From Niveispirillum cyanobacteriorum (GTDB taxonomy: Bacteria > Pseudomonadota > Alphaproteobacteria > Azospirillales > Azospirillaceae), in the NCBI RefSeq assembly GCF_002868735.1, contig NZ_CP025612.1:248001-312000 (forward strand): DNA of 64,000 bases, read 5' to 3'. The translations under genes were made by a program, and so were the position numbers. The notes under the pieces were generated by a model. It was not told the origin of the DNA and made no database searches. It worked only from the letters and a program-made list of their open reading frames with translations. Positions within the stretch are counted from its first letter, which is position 1, and each line of letters opens with the position of its first letter. Positions 36,951-45,372 of the stretch are shown in pieces.

Positions 36951-38291
36951 ATGCAGATCACCGAGACCAGCGCTGAAGGCCTCCGCCGCGACTTCAAGGT
37001 CGTTATCACGGCCCAGGATATCGAATCGCGGGTGCAGACCCGGCTGACCGAGGTCGGCAAGACCGTGAAGATCCCGGGCTTCCGCCCCGGCAAGGTCCCG
37101 ATGCCGATCCTGAAGCAGCGCTATGGCCAGTCGGTCATGGGCGAAGTTCTGGAAGCCGCCGTCAATGATGGCGCACAGAAGGCCGTCTCCGATAACAACC
37201 TGCGTCCGGCCCTGCAGCCCAAGATCGAAGTGCTGAAGTTCGATCCGGGCCAGGACCTGGAGTTTGCCGTGCAGGTTGAACTGCTCCCCGAGATCGAGCC
37301 GGCTGACCTGTCCGCCGTCGAGATCGAGAAGCCGGTTGCCGCCGTCGCCGACGACACCGTGACGGAGGCCCTGGGTCGTCTGTCCAAGGGGCGCCGTACC
37401 ACCGAGAAGGTCGAGGAAGACCGCGCCGCCGTGACCGGTGATATCCTGCTGATCGATTTCGACGGTTCCGTCGATGGCGAGAAGCGTCCCGGCATGAAGG
37501 GCGATGATTATGAGCTGGAGCTGGGCTCCGGTTCCTTCATCCCCGGCTTCGAGGACCAGCTGGTCGGCACCAAGGCCGGCAGCGATGTCAGCGTCAATGT
37601 TTCTTTCCCGGCCGAATACCACGCTGCCGAGCTGGCCGGTAAGGCCGCTGTCTTCGAGGTGAAGGTCAAGGAAATCCGCGTCGGTAAGGATGCCGAGCTG
37701 AACGACGATCTGGCCAAGACCTTTGGCTTTGACGATCTGGAAGCCCTGAAGGCCGCCATCAAGGAGCGCACCGAAGGCGAATATGGCCAGACCTCGCGTC
37801 TGCGTGCCAAGCGCGCCCTGCTGGACAAGCTGGCCGAACTGCACAGCTTCGAGGTTCCGGCCGGCATGGTCGAGATCGAGTTCGAGCAGATCTGGAAGCG
37901 TCTGCAGGAAGAACTGGCCCGCGGTGGTGCGGATGCCGAGGACGAAGGCAAGAGCGAGGACGACCTGAAGGCCGAATATCGCGACATTGCTGTCCGGCGC
38001 GTACGTCTGGGCTTGCTCCTTTCCGAAATCGGTCGCCGTAACAATATCACTGTCTCGCGCGAGGAGCTGCAGAAGGCCATGTTCGACGAGGTTCGTCGTT
38101 ATCCGGGCCAGGAGCAGCAGGTGTTCGAGTTCTTCCAGAAGAACCCGCAGGCCGTTGAAAGCCTCCGCGCGCCGATTTACGAGGATAAGGTTGTCGACTT
38201 CATCCTCGGAACCGTTAAGGTGAACGAAGTGACCGTGTCGGTTGAAGAGCTGATGCGCGATCCGGACGAGGACGAAGTGGCCGCCGCCTGA
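36951..38291 (+). CDS. tig: Trigger factor, ribosome-associated chaperone and prolyl isomerase
   Basis: Binds nascent chains at the ribosome exit tunnel; 446 aa. The N-terminal domain (~1-145) has the ribosome-binding signature GFRPGKVPMPILKQRYG. An FKBP-type PPIase domain (~155-245) includes GDILLIDFDGSVDG and GSGSFIPGFEDQLVG, and a helical C-terminal chaperone domain ends in an acidic tail (DPDEDEVAAA). It heads the conserved tig-clpP-clpX order and follows tRNA-Leu by 127 bp. Confidence 0.97.
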   Translation: MQITETSAEGLRRDFKVVITAQDIESRVQTRLTEVGKTVKIPGFRPGKVPMPILKQRYGQSVMGEVLEAAVNDGAQKAVSDNNLRPALQPKIEVLKFDPGQDLEFAVQVELLPEIEPADLSAVEIEKPVAAVADDTVTEALGRLSKGRRTTEKVEEDRAAVTGDILLIDFDGSVDGEKRPGMKGDDYELELGSGSFIPGFEDQLVGTKAGSDVSVNVSFPAEYHAAELAGKAAVFEVKVKEIRVGKDAELNDDLAKTFGFDDLEALKAAIKERTEGEYGQTSRLRAKRALLDKLAELHSFEVPAGMVEIEFEQIWKRLQEELARGGADAEDEGKSEDDLKAEYRDIAVRRVRLGLLLSEIGRRNNITVSREELQKAMFDEVRRYPGQEQQVFEFFQKNPQAVESLRAPIYEDKVVDFILGTVKVNEVTVSVEELMRDPDEDEVAAA

Positions 38292-38306
38292 GGCAGCCAT
38301 ATAGTA

Positions 38307-38334
38307 CCGCGGGGGCCAATCCAGGACCCCGCGG
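38307..38334 (+). other. Stem-loop between tig and clpP
   Basis: CCGCGGGG (38307-38314) pairs with CCCCGCGG (38327-38334). No T-run follows, so it may limit read-through or stabilise the mRNA rather than terminate fully. Confidence 0.5.
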
Positions 38335-38361
38335 CTTCTGGTTAGGAGCGAAGCAGGGATC

Positions 38362-38985
38362 ATGATTGAACCGCAGATGAACGCGCTGGTTCCCATGGTG
38401 GTCGAGCAGACCAACCGCGGCGAACGGGCATACGACATCTACTCCCGCCTCCTGAAGGAACGGATCATCTTCCTGGTCGGTGGCGTGAACGATGCCGTAG
38501 CCAGCTTGGTCTGTGCTCAGCTTCTGTTCCTGGAAGCGGAGAATCCGACCAAGGAAATCTCCTTCTACATCAACTCGCCGGGCGGTTACGTGACGGCCGG
38601 GTTGGCGATTTATGACACGATGCAGTATATCCGCTGCCCCGTGGCGACCATCTGCATGGGCCAAGCCTCTTCCATGGGGGCTCTGCTGCTGGCCGGCGGT
38701 GGCAAGGGTAAGCGTTTCTCGCTACCCAACAGCCGAATCATGATCCACCAGCCTTCGGGCGGTGCGCAGGGTCAGGCCGCTGATATTGAGATCCAGGCCC
38801 AGGAAATCCTGCGCCTGCGTGAAACGCTGAACGAGATTTTCGTGAAGCACACGGGCCAGAGCCTGGATGTCATTGAAAAGGCTGTGGAACGTGACAAGTT
38901 CATGAGCCCGGAGGAGGCCAAGGCCTTCGGGATCATCGACGAGGTGATCGCGGGCCGTCCGGGTGGTCTCACCCAGGTGGCGTAA
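38362..38985 (+). CDS. clpP: ATP-dependent Clp protease proteolytic subunit
   Basis: Serine protease forming the tetradecameric chamber used with ClpX/ClpA; 207 aa. Start [17 protein letters not shown]; the catalytic Ser is in [11 protein letters not shown] and the His in [10 protein letters not shown]. Oligomer-contact region [26 protein letters not shown] precedes the ATG. It follows tig by 70 bp and precedes clpX by 240 bp. Confidence 0.98.
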   Translation: MIEPQMNALVPMVVEQTNRGERAYDIYSRLLKERIIFLVGGVNDAVASLVCAQLLFLEAENPTKEISFYINSPGGYVTAGLAIYDTMQYIRCPVATICMGQASSMGALLLAGGGKGKRFSLPNSRIMIHQPSGGAQGQAADIEIQAQEILRLRETLNEIFVKHTGQSLDVIEKAVERDKFMSPEEAKAFGIIDEVIAGRPGGLTQVA

Positions 38986-39225
38986 AGCGGAAGCGGTGGC
39001 GAACAAGTATATATTGATCCCGCCGCTTTGGGTGTTGTTGAATAGGTGTGTAGAGGGCGTCACTGTCAGCCCTGGGGTTCCGCCTCCCGTCACTGGGATG
39101 GATCGGGAACCGGAGAAGGCAAGGACGCCCCCTGAAGCAGGCATCCCGTAGGGGTGTTGGGGCGTATCGGTCGGGGGCCAGCCGGGCCACCTTCCATGCG
39201 CCATCCGGTGATGTACGGAGCGCAA

Positions 39226-40491
39226 ATGACCAAGTCGACCGGCGGCGACAGCAAGAATACCCTCTACTGCTCTTTCTGCGGAAAGAGCCAGCATGAGGTG
39301 CGCAAGCTCATTGCCGGCCCCACCGTGTTCATCTGCGATGAATGCGTCGAGCTGTGCATGGACATCATCCGCGAGGAAAACAAGACCACGCTGGTGAAGT
39401 CCCGCGACGGTGTGCCGTCCCCGCGCGATATCAGCACGGTGCTGGATGATTATGTGATCGGTCAGGAGCATGCCAAGCGCGTGCTGTCCGTTGCCGTCCA
39501 TAACCATTACAAGCGCCTGGCCCATGGCGCGAAGCATAATGATGTGGAACTGGCCAAGTCGAACATCCTGCTGGTGGGTCCCACCGGTTCGGGTAAGACG
39601 CTGCTGGCGCAGACGCTGGCCCGCATCATCGACGTGCCCTTCACCATGGCTGACGCCACGACCCTGACCGAAGCCGGTTATGTGGGCGAGGATGTCGAGA
39701 ACATTATCCTGAAGCTGCTCCAGGCCGCCGATTACAATGTGGAGCGGGCGCAGCGCGGCATCGTCTATATCGACGAGGTCGACAAGATCAGCCGCAAGTC
39801 CGACAACCCGTCCATCACGCGTGACGTGTCGGGTGAGGGCGTGCAGCAGGCCCTGCTGAAGATCATGGAAGGCACGGTTGCGTCTGTGCCGCCGCAGGGT
39901 GGCCGCAAGCATCCCCAGCAGGAATTCCTGCAGGTGGACACGACCAATATCCTGTTCATCTGCGGCGGCGCTTTTGCCGGCCTGGAAAAGATCATCGCGG
40001 CCCGTGGCAAGGGCACGTCCATCGGTTTTGGCGCCGATGTGCGTGGCCCCGACGAGCGGCGCATGGGCGATGTCCTGCGCGAGGTGGAGCCAGAGGATCT
40101 GCTGAAGTTCGGCCTGATCCCCGAGTTCGTTGGCCGCCTGCCGGTTCTGGCTACCCTGCATGATCTGGACGAAGCGGCCCTGATCGAGATTCTGTCAAAG
40201 CCGAAGAACGCCCTGGTGAAGCAGTACCAGCGCCTGTTCGAGATGGAGGACGTGAAGCTCACGGTGCATGAGGAGGCCCTGCGTTCCATCTCCCGCAAGG
40301 CGATTGAGCGTAAGACCGGTGCCCGTGGCCTGCGGTCCATCATGGAAAGCATTCTGCTTGATCCGATGTATGACCTGCCCGGCCTGACGGGTGTGGAGGA
40401 GATCGTGGTCAATAAGGAAGTGGTGGAGGGCCGTGCCAAGCCGCTCTACATCTATTCTGACCGCGCCAATCAGGCGGCACCCGGCGCCTGA
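39226..40491 (+). CDS. clpX: ATP-dependent Clp protease ATP-binding subunit
   Basis: AAA+ unfoldase delivering substrates to ClpP; 421 aa from the ATG at 39226 (GGAG upstream), which gives the normal N-terminus. The zinc finger has CSFCGKSQ and CDECVELC; Walker A is [10 protein letters not shown], Walker [10 protein letters not shown], and the pore/ClpP-contact regions include [13 protein letters not shown] and [10 protein letters not shown]. It is closed by a strong terminator. lon, which usually follows clpX in alphaproteobacteria, is not next to it here. Confidence 0.98.
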   Translation: MTKSTGGDSKNTLYCSFCGKSQHEVRKLIAGPTVFICDECVELCMDIIREENKTTLVKSRDGVPSPRDISTVLDDYVIGQEHAKRVLSVAVHNHYKRLAHGAKHNDVELAKSNILLVGPTGSGKTLLAQTLARIIDVPFTMADATTLTEAGYVGEDVENIILKLLQAADYNVERAQRGIVYIDEVDKISRKSDNPSITRDVSGEGVQQALLKIMEGTVASVPPQGGRKHPQQEFLQVDTTNILFICGGAFAGLEKIIAARGKGTSIGFGADVRGPDERRMGDVLREVEPEDLLKFGLIPEFVGRLPVLATLHDLDEAALIEILSKPKNALVKQYQRLFEMEDVKLTVHEEALRSISRKAIERKTGARGLRSIMESILLDPMYDLPGLTGVEEIVVNKEVVEGRAKPLYIYSDRANQAAPGA

Positions 40492-40513
40492 TCCCTGTCT
40501 GGCTTTCAGTAAG

Positions 40514-40545
40514 AAAGGGCGGTCCCGCTTCGGGCCGCCCTTTTT
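40514..40545 (+). terminator. Terminator of clpX
   Basis: AAAGGGCGG (40514-40522) pairs with CCGCCCTTT (40535-40543), with a nested CCCG-ctt-CGGG, then a T-run. Confidence 0.9.
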
Positions 40546-40692
40546 GATTCTACCGCCTGTTTCCACCGTACGGGGATTCATGCACCTCCACTGTTCGAAC
40601 TTCCAAATTGCCCGTGCGGCTTTGCACTGAAATAGTGCCACATAGGATAAGCGGGCTGACGGGTCCCGGAACGATGGCAAGGGAGTGAGGCA

Positions 40693-41457
40693 ATGGACAT
40701 CAAGGGCGTTTCCGCGATCATCAGCGGCGGTGGTTCCGGTCTGGGGGCCGCAACGGCACGCGCGTTGGCGGCAGGCGGGGCCAAGGTGGCGCTATTGGAT
40801 GTCAATCTGGATGCGGCGAATGCCGTTGCGGCAGAGATTGGCGGCATCGCGGTGAAGTGCGATGTCACCAGCGGTGACAGCGCCCAGGCGGCCATCGCCG
40901 CCGCCGCCGCTGCCCATGGCCCGGCCCGCATTGCCGTCAATTGCGCGGGCATCGCCCCGCCGGCGAAGATCGTGGGCCGCGATGGTCCGCATGACCTGGA
41001 CCTGTTCCGCAAGGTGATCGAGGTCAACCTGATCGGCACCTTCAACATGCTGCGTCTGGCCGCCGCCGGCATGCAGGGGCTGGAGCCGGTGACCGCCGAT
41101 GGTGAGCGTGGGGTGATCATCAACACAGCCTCTGTCGCGGCCTTTGATGGCCAGATCGGGCAGGCCGCCTATGGCGCGTCGAAAGGGGGCGTGCATGCGC
41201 TGACCCTGCCGGCGGCCCGTGAACTGGCCCGCAGCGGCATCCGTGTGGTCACCATTGCGCCGGGCATCTTCCTGACGCCGATGATGCTGGGCCTTCCGCA
41301 GGACGCGCAGGACAGCCTGGGCAAACAGGTGCCATTTCCGTCCCGTCTGGGTAAGCCGGAAGAATATGCCTCTCTGGCCCTGCATATCGTGGCCAACAGC
41401 ATGATCAATGGTGAGACGATCCGTCTGGATGGTGCCATCCGCATGGCGCCGAAGTAA
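40693..41457 (+). CDS. SDR, 3-hydroxyacyl-CoA dehydrogenase type II (HSD17B10-like)
   Basis: NAD-dependent cytoplasmic dehydrogenase, 254 aa. Rossmann motif [24 protein letters not shown], catalytic Ser in [15 protein letters not shown] and YGASKGG. The pattern (long insertion before the Ser; [25 protein letters not shown]-type end) matches the 2-methyl-3-hydroxybutyryl-CoA dehydrogenase group used in isoleucine and branched acid breakdown. GGGAGTGAGG precedes the ATG. Single-gene unit between two terminators. Confidence 0.88.
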   Translation: MDIKGVSAIISGGGSGLGAATARALAAGGAKVALLDVNLDAANAVAAEIGGIAVKCDVTSGDSAQAAIAAAAAAHGPARIAVNCAGIAPPAKIVGRDGPHDLDLFRKVIEVNLIGTFNMLRLAAAGMQGLEPVTADGERGVIINTASVAAFDGQIGQAAYGASKGGVHALTLPAARELARSGIRVVTIAPGIFLTPMMLGLPQDAQDSLGKQVPFPSRLGKPEEYASLALHIVANSMINGETIRLDGAIRMAPK

Positions 41458-41485
41458 CGGTTTCCCGCAAGTATCGAAGCTCAAG

Positions 41486-41517
41486 AAGGGCGCCCCCAGG
41501 TGGGTTGCCCTTTTTTT
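41486..41517 (+). terminator. Terminator of the SDR gene
   Basis: AAGGGC (41486-41491) pairs with GCCCTT (41507-41512) with an inner CCC/GGG helix, then a run of seven Ts. Confidence 0.85.
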
Positions 41518-42072
41518 CTGATCACATTCGGCATTGGCGCCGTTGCCGGCATGATTCGCGAAATCTGATCATCGTGCCGACAACCCGGCCACCCAGGCTG
41601 GATCGGTGCATACGCACGGGTGCCGTGGACCGGCAGACCGCAGGCCGTATCTTGTTGCAAAGACGTAATAAAATCATGATTCTTAATAATGTTACTCGAT
41701 TGATATGAGTAGTCCGTTAGTCGTATATGTCGAGGTTTGATAATGTTACTGAATTGTATCAAATTGTATCAGAATCAATACAAAGTTTCGTCCATAAGAT
41801 TACATATTAATATATGTTAATGTTTCCGTAAGAAACATAAATTATCCATAAAAGATACTTCAGATCATGAAGAGTTTTATTTTTGGTATTAATAAATATT
41901 AATCATTCTCCATCAAGTTAAGTTGCTTATGTGCAACATCAGAATCACAAATTAGTTACACGGGGGCTGGGCTATTGCGCTGTCGCATCCGTGCGTCATT
42001 TTCCAAATTCCATTGGGTCTATGCCGATAGATATAAGACGGCAGGCCCCAGCAATCCGGAGAGGGATTAACG
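41518..42072. promoter_or_regulatory. AT-rich leader of the first tandem TonB receptor gene
   Basis: About 550 bp without a gene; 41660-41930 is strikingly AT-rich for this genome. It contains a perfect tandem 10-bp repeat AATTGTATCA at 41752-41771, an 11-bp direct repeat ATAATGTTACT at 41686 and 41740, and AT palindromes such as ATTAAT-aaat-ATTAAT. These probably form the promoter and binding sites of the receptor gene. Confidence 0.5.
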
Positions 42073-45009
42073 ATGAAGATGGTTCAGGGGCGTTCGTCGC
42101 GCCGTTTCCAGCGGGGCCTGCTGTTGGGTGCCGCCATTGGTCTGGCCGCGACCGGTGTGGCCGGCGCGCAGGAATTGCAGCTTGAGGAAATCGTGGTGAC
42201 CGGTTCGCGCATTGCGCGTCCGGAGCTGACCAGCTCCAGCCCCGTTACGGTCGTCGATGCCGCCGCGTTTGAGCAGGCCGGCGCCGCCACCGTTGACAGC
42301 GTGCTGAACGAACTGCCGCAGATCATCCCGGCGCTGGGTGCCTTCTCCAACAATGGCGGTAATGGTTCGGCCACCGTCGACCTGCGCGGTATCGGTTCGG
42401 CCCGCACCCTGGTGCTGGTCAATGGCCGCCGCTACATCCCCACCAACGGCACCGGCACCGTCGACCTGAACAACGTCCCGGCGTCGTTGATCAAGCAGGT
42501 GCAGGTTCTGACGGGCGGCGCGTCGGCCGTGTACGGTTCGGACGCCATCTCCGGCGTCGTCAACTTCATCCTCCAGGATGACTTCAAGGGCGCCAAGGCC
42601 AGCGCGCGCTACGGCATCACCAAGGAAGGTGACGGCAAGGAGCGCAACATCAACCTGACCATCGGCACCGGTTCCGATGACGGCAAGTCCAACCTGACCC
42701 TGTTCGCCGAATATAATAAGCGTGACGAGGTGATGGCCGGCGATCGCGACTACTCCAAGCAGGCGATTACCGAAGGTGTCGTTGACGGCAAGCCGACGAT
42801 CCTGTTCAGCGGCTCCTCCACCGCCCCCGGTGCCCGTCTGGCCCGTGGCACCACGGTGCTGACCTGGGACGCCAACGGCGTGCCGCGTAATTTCAACAGC
42901 ACCCGTACCACCAGCAGCGCCGGCGACCTGTATAACTTCTCGCCCGTGAACTATCTGCGCGTCCCGCAGGAGCGCCTGTCGCTCTTCGCGCTGGGCAATC
43001 ATGAGTTCAACGAGAACTTCAAGATTTACGAAGAGTTCAACTTCGTTACCAACCGCGTGCCGCTGCAGCTGGCCGAAACCCCGGCCGTGATCCCGCAGCC
43101 CCGTCCCGGCGTGCCGCCCATCCGCATCAACCTGACCAACCCGCTGCTGACGGCCCAGACGGTTGCCCAGCTGCGCGCCCTGTACCCGGCGTCCGCTGAT
43201 CCGACCTTCGTGGCACCGGCTGGCTTCACCGCTAACGATTATGCCTCGATCACCACGGCCAACGCCCTGTCCCGCCGTATGACGGAACTGGGTGCCCGCC
43301 AGCAGGACAATAACCAGAACGCCTTCAACAGCACGACCGGTGTCAAGGGCGACCTGATCGGCGGCTTCACTTACGACACCTACTTCACGTTCGGCCGCGT
43401 CACCCGTGACGTCATCGTCCGTAACGACGTGTCTTCTGCTCGTCTGCGTCAGGCCCTGAACGCCACGCGCGATGCTGCAGGCAAGGCGATCTGTGTGGAT
43501 GCCACGGCCCGCGCCCAGGGTTGCGTGCCCATCGATATCTTTGGTCCGGGCCGCATCAGCAAAGAAGCCGCTGCTTACGTCCGTACCGACACTAACCGCG
43601 TCCAGGAGTTCGAGCAGCAGGTCTGGAACGGCGCCATCAGTGGCAATCTGTTTGAACTGCCCGCTGGTGACGTCGGCGTCGCGTTCGGTGGCGAATGGCG
43701 CAAGAACAAGTATTTCGACCGCGTGGATGACAGCATCCGCACGGGCGATATCCTGGGCTTCAACCCCGCCCTGTCCTCGTCGGGTTCGTTCGATGTCTGG
43801 GAAGGCTTTGCCGAAACCTACATCCCGCTGGTGACCGATCAGCCGTTCTTTGAGAACCTGTCGGCTGAAGCGGCCATTCGTTACTCCGACTATTCGTCGG
43901 TCGGTTCCGTCCAGACCTGGAAGGCCGGCATGGAATGGTCGCCGGTCAAGGATGTGGGCTTCCGTGGTCAGTTCCAGTCGGCCATTCGTGCGCCGAACGT
44001 GCTGGAACTGTATCAGGGCGGTGCCGTCGGCTTCCCGACCCTGAACTCCACTGTCGACCCCTGCCTGCTGTCCACCTCGACCGGCTATGACGCCGCCTTC
44101 TGCCGCAGCCAGGGTGTGCCGGCGGCCAGCGTCGGTACGACGGCCTTCAACAATGCCCGTCCCACGCAGTTCCAGCAGCTGAGCCAGGGTGCTGCCGTTG
44201 CCGGCTTCAACCTGACCGAGGAACAGTCCAAGACCTGGACCATCGGTGCGGTGCTGACGCCGACCTTCCTGCCGGAATTCACGGCCACAGTTGACTGGTG
44301 GCAGATCAAGCTGGATGACGCCATCGGCGGGTTCGGTGGTGGCGCGGCGGGCGTGGTCCGCGACTGCTTCACCAACAAGAACCTGCAGAGCGCGACCTGC
44401 CAGGCCATTACCCGTACCGGTGACGGTTATCTGGCCATCGTCCAGGTCCCGACCGTCAACAATGCTGGCCTGAAGACCTCTGGTGTGGATCTGGGCTTCA
44501 CCTGGCGTCAGGATCTGCCGGAAAGCCTGGCGATCGACGGCGACGGCCAGTTCCGTGTCAAGACGGACGTGTCCTGGCGTGACAAGTTCGATGTGCAGCC
44601 GGCTGTCAACGGCACCATCTACAAGTGTGCCGGTTATGGTGGCTCCAACATCTGCGGTGAGCCGGTTCCGGAGTGGAAGGCCACGACGACCTTCACCTAC
44701 CAGAGCGGCCCGGTTACGGCGTCGGTGCAGTGGAACTATATCGGTTCCTGGAAGAACGACGCCATCCTGTTCGGTACCAACCCGACCACGCTGGTCTATC
44801 CGAAGGTCGGTTCTTACAACCTGTTCGATCTGTCCGGTTCGTATGAGGTTGTCGAGGGTGTTGCCGTGTCGGCCGGTGTCACCAACCTGTTCGACAAGCA
44901 GCCGCCGATGCTGCCCGACACGATGATCGGTTCCCAGCAGAACAGCTTTACCAACACGTATGACGCGTTGGGGCAGCGGTTCTTCATTTCGACCTCGGTC
45001 AAGTTCTGA
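42073..45009 (+). CDS. TonB-dependent receptor (tandem pair, first)
   Basis: Outer-membrane importer, 978 aa. GGAGAGGG precedes the ATG. Signal peptide to about residue 34 (..GLAATGVAGAQ), TonB-box-like LEEIVVTGSRIARPEL, plug with RGIGSARTLVLVNGRRY and GGASAVYGSDAISGVVNF, then a long barrel ending FFISTSVKF. Same family as the receptor at 45373. No enzymes or transporters adjoin the pair, so the substrate cannot be inferred; the class carries oligosaccharides and other large nutrients as well as siderophores. Confidence 0.93.
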   Translation: MKMVQGRSSRRFQRGLLLGAAIGLAATGVAGAQELQLEEIVVTGSRIARPELTSSSPVTVVDAAAFEQAGAATVDSVLNELPQIIPALGAFSNNGGNGSATVDLRGIGSARTLVLVNGRRYIPTNGTGTVDLNNVPASLIKQVQVLTGGASAVYGSDAISGVVNFILQDDFKGAKASARYGITKEGDGKERNINLTIGTGSDDGKSNLTLFAEYNKRDEVMAGDRDYSKQAITEGVVDGKPTILFSGSSTAPGARLARGTTVLTWDANGVPRNFNSTRTTSSAGDLYNFSPVNYLRVPQERLSLFALGNHEFNENFKIYEEFNFVTNRVPLQLAETPAVIPQPRPGVPPIRINLTNPLLTAQTVAQLRALYPASADPTFVAPAGFTANDYASITTANALSRRMTELGARQQDNNQNAFNSTTGVKGDLIGGFTYDTYFTFGRVTRDVIVRNDVSSARLRQALNATRDAAGKAICVDATARAQGCVPIDIFGPGRISKEAAAYVRTDTNRVQEFEQQVWNGAISGNLFELPAGDVGVAFGGEWRKNKYFDRVDDSIRTGDILGFNPALSSSGSFDVWEGFAETYIPLVTDQPFFENLSAEAAIRYSDYSSVGSVQTWKAGMEWSPVKDVGFRGQFQSAIRAPNVLELYQGGAVGFPTLNSTVDPCLLSTSTGYDAAFCRSQGVPAASVGTTAFNNARPTQFQQLSQGAAVAGFNLTEEQSKTWTIGAVLTPTFLPEFTATVDWWQIKLDDAIGGFGGGAAGVVRDCFTNKNLQSATCQAITRTGDGYLAIVQVPTVNNAGLKTSGVDLGFTWRQDLPESLAIDGDGQFRVKTDVSWRDKFDVQPAVNGTIYKCAGYGGSNICGEPVPEWKATTTFTYQSGPVTASVQWNYIGSWKNDAILFGTNPTTLVYPKVGSYNLFDLSGSYEVVEGVAVSAGVTNLFDKQPPMLPDTMIGSQQNSFTNTYDALGQRFFISTSVKF

Positions 45010-45039
45010 TCCCGGTCGTCATCTCTGCTTCATCACTCA

Positions 45040-45072
45040 CGGCGGGTCCCTTAGGGCCCGCCGTTTTTCTTT
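45040..45072 (+). terminator. Terminator after first tandem receptor gene
   Basis: CGGCGGG-t-CCC pairs with GGGCCCGCCG (45040-45063, one bulge, loop TTA), then TTTTTCTTTT. Confidence 0.88.
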
Positions 45073-45372
45073 TGGCAGTGATGGTGCCATTGGCTGTAAC
45101 AAATGAAATATACAGCAGTGTTCTGCCCAAAAAAATTTTGATGGTTAAAGAGAAGTGAAGTGATATTTGTTTGTTTTATTTGATCCTTGTTTTTTCGTTG
45201 CCAAGGTTTTTGCAAAATTGAAATCAATAGTGTTAAATATAACACGACCACTTGATTTGGATTCTGCGTCGGCGATTATTGTTTGATCATCATGCTTCTG
45301 CGATGTCTCAATCGCGGCCTTACCACGCCCTCGCCATAGAAGAACCGGCGGGCGCAATCGGAGAGGCATGCA
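45073..45372. promoter_or_regulatory. AT-rich leader of the second tandem TonB receptor gene
   Basis: 300 bp without a gene and AT-rich, carrying an operator-like inverted repeat GTGTTA-AATA-TAACAC at 45230-45245. With the terminator before it, this suggests the second receptor gene has its own promoter and control. Confidence 0.5.

Noticed and set aside
36591-38438. 615-codon minus-strand frame over tig
   Set aside because: Shadow of trigger factor and also crosses the tRNA-Leu gene.
41660-41930. AT-rich stretch as a replication origin or acquired island
   Set aside because: No DnaA boxes, iterons, rep gene or integrase; it fits a long promoter region of the receptor gene better.
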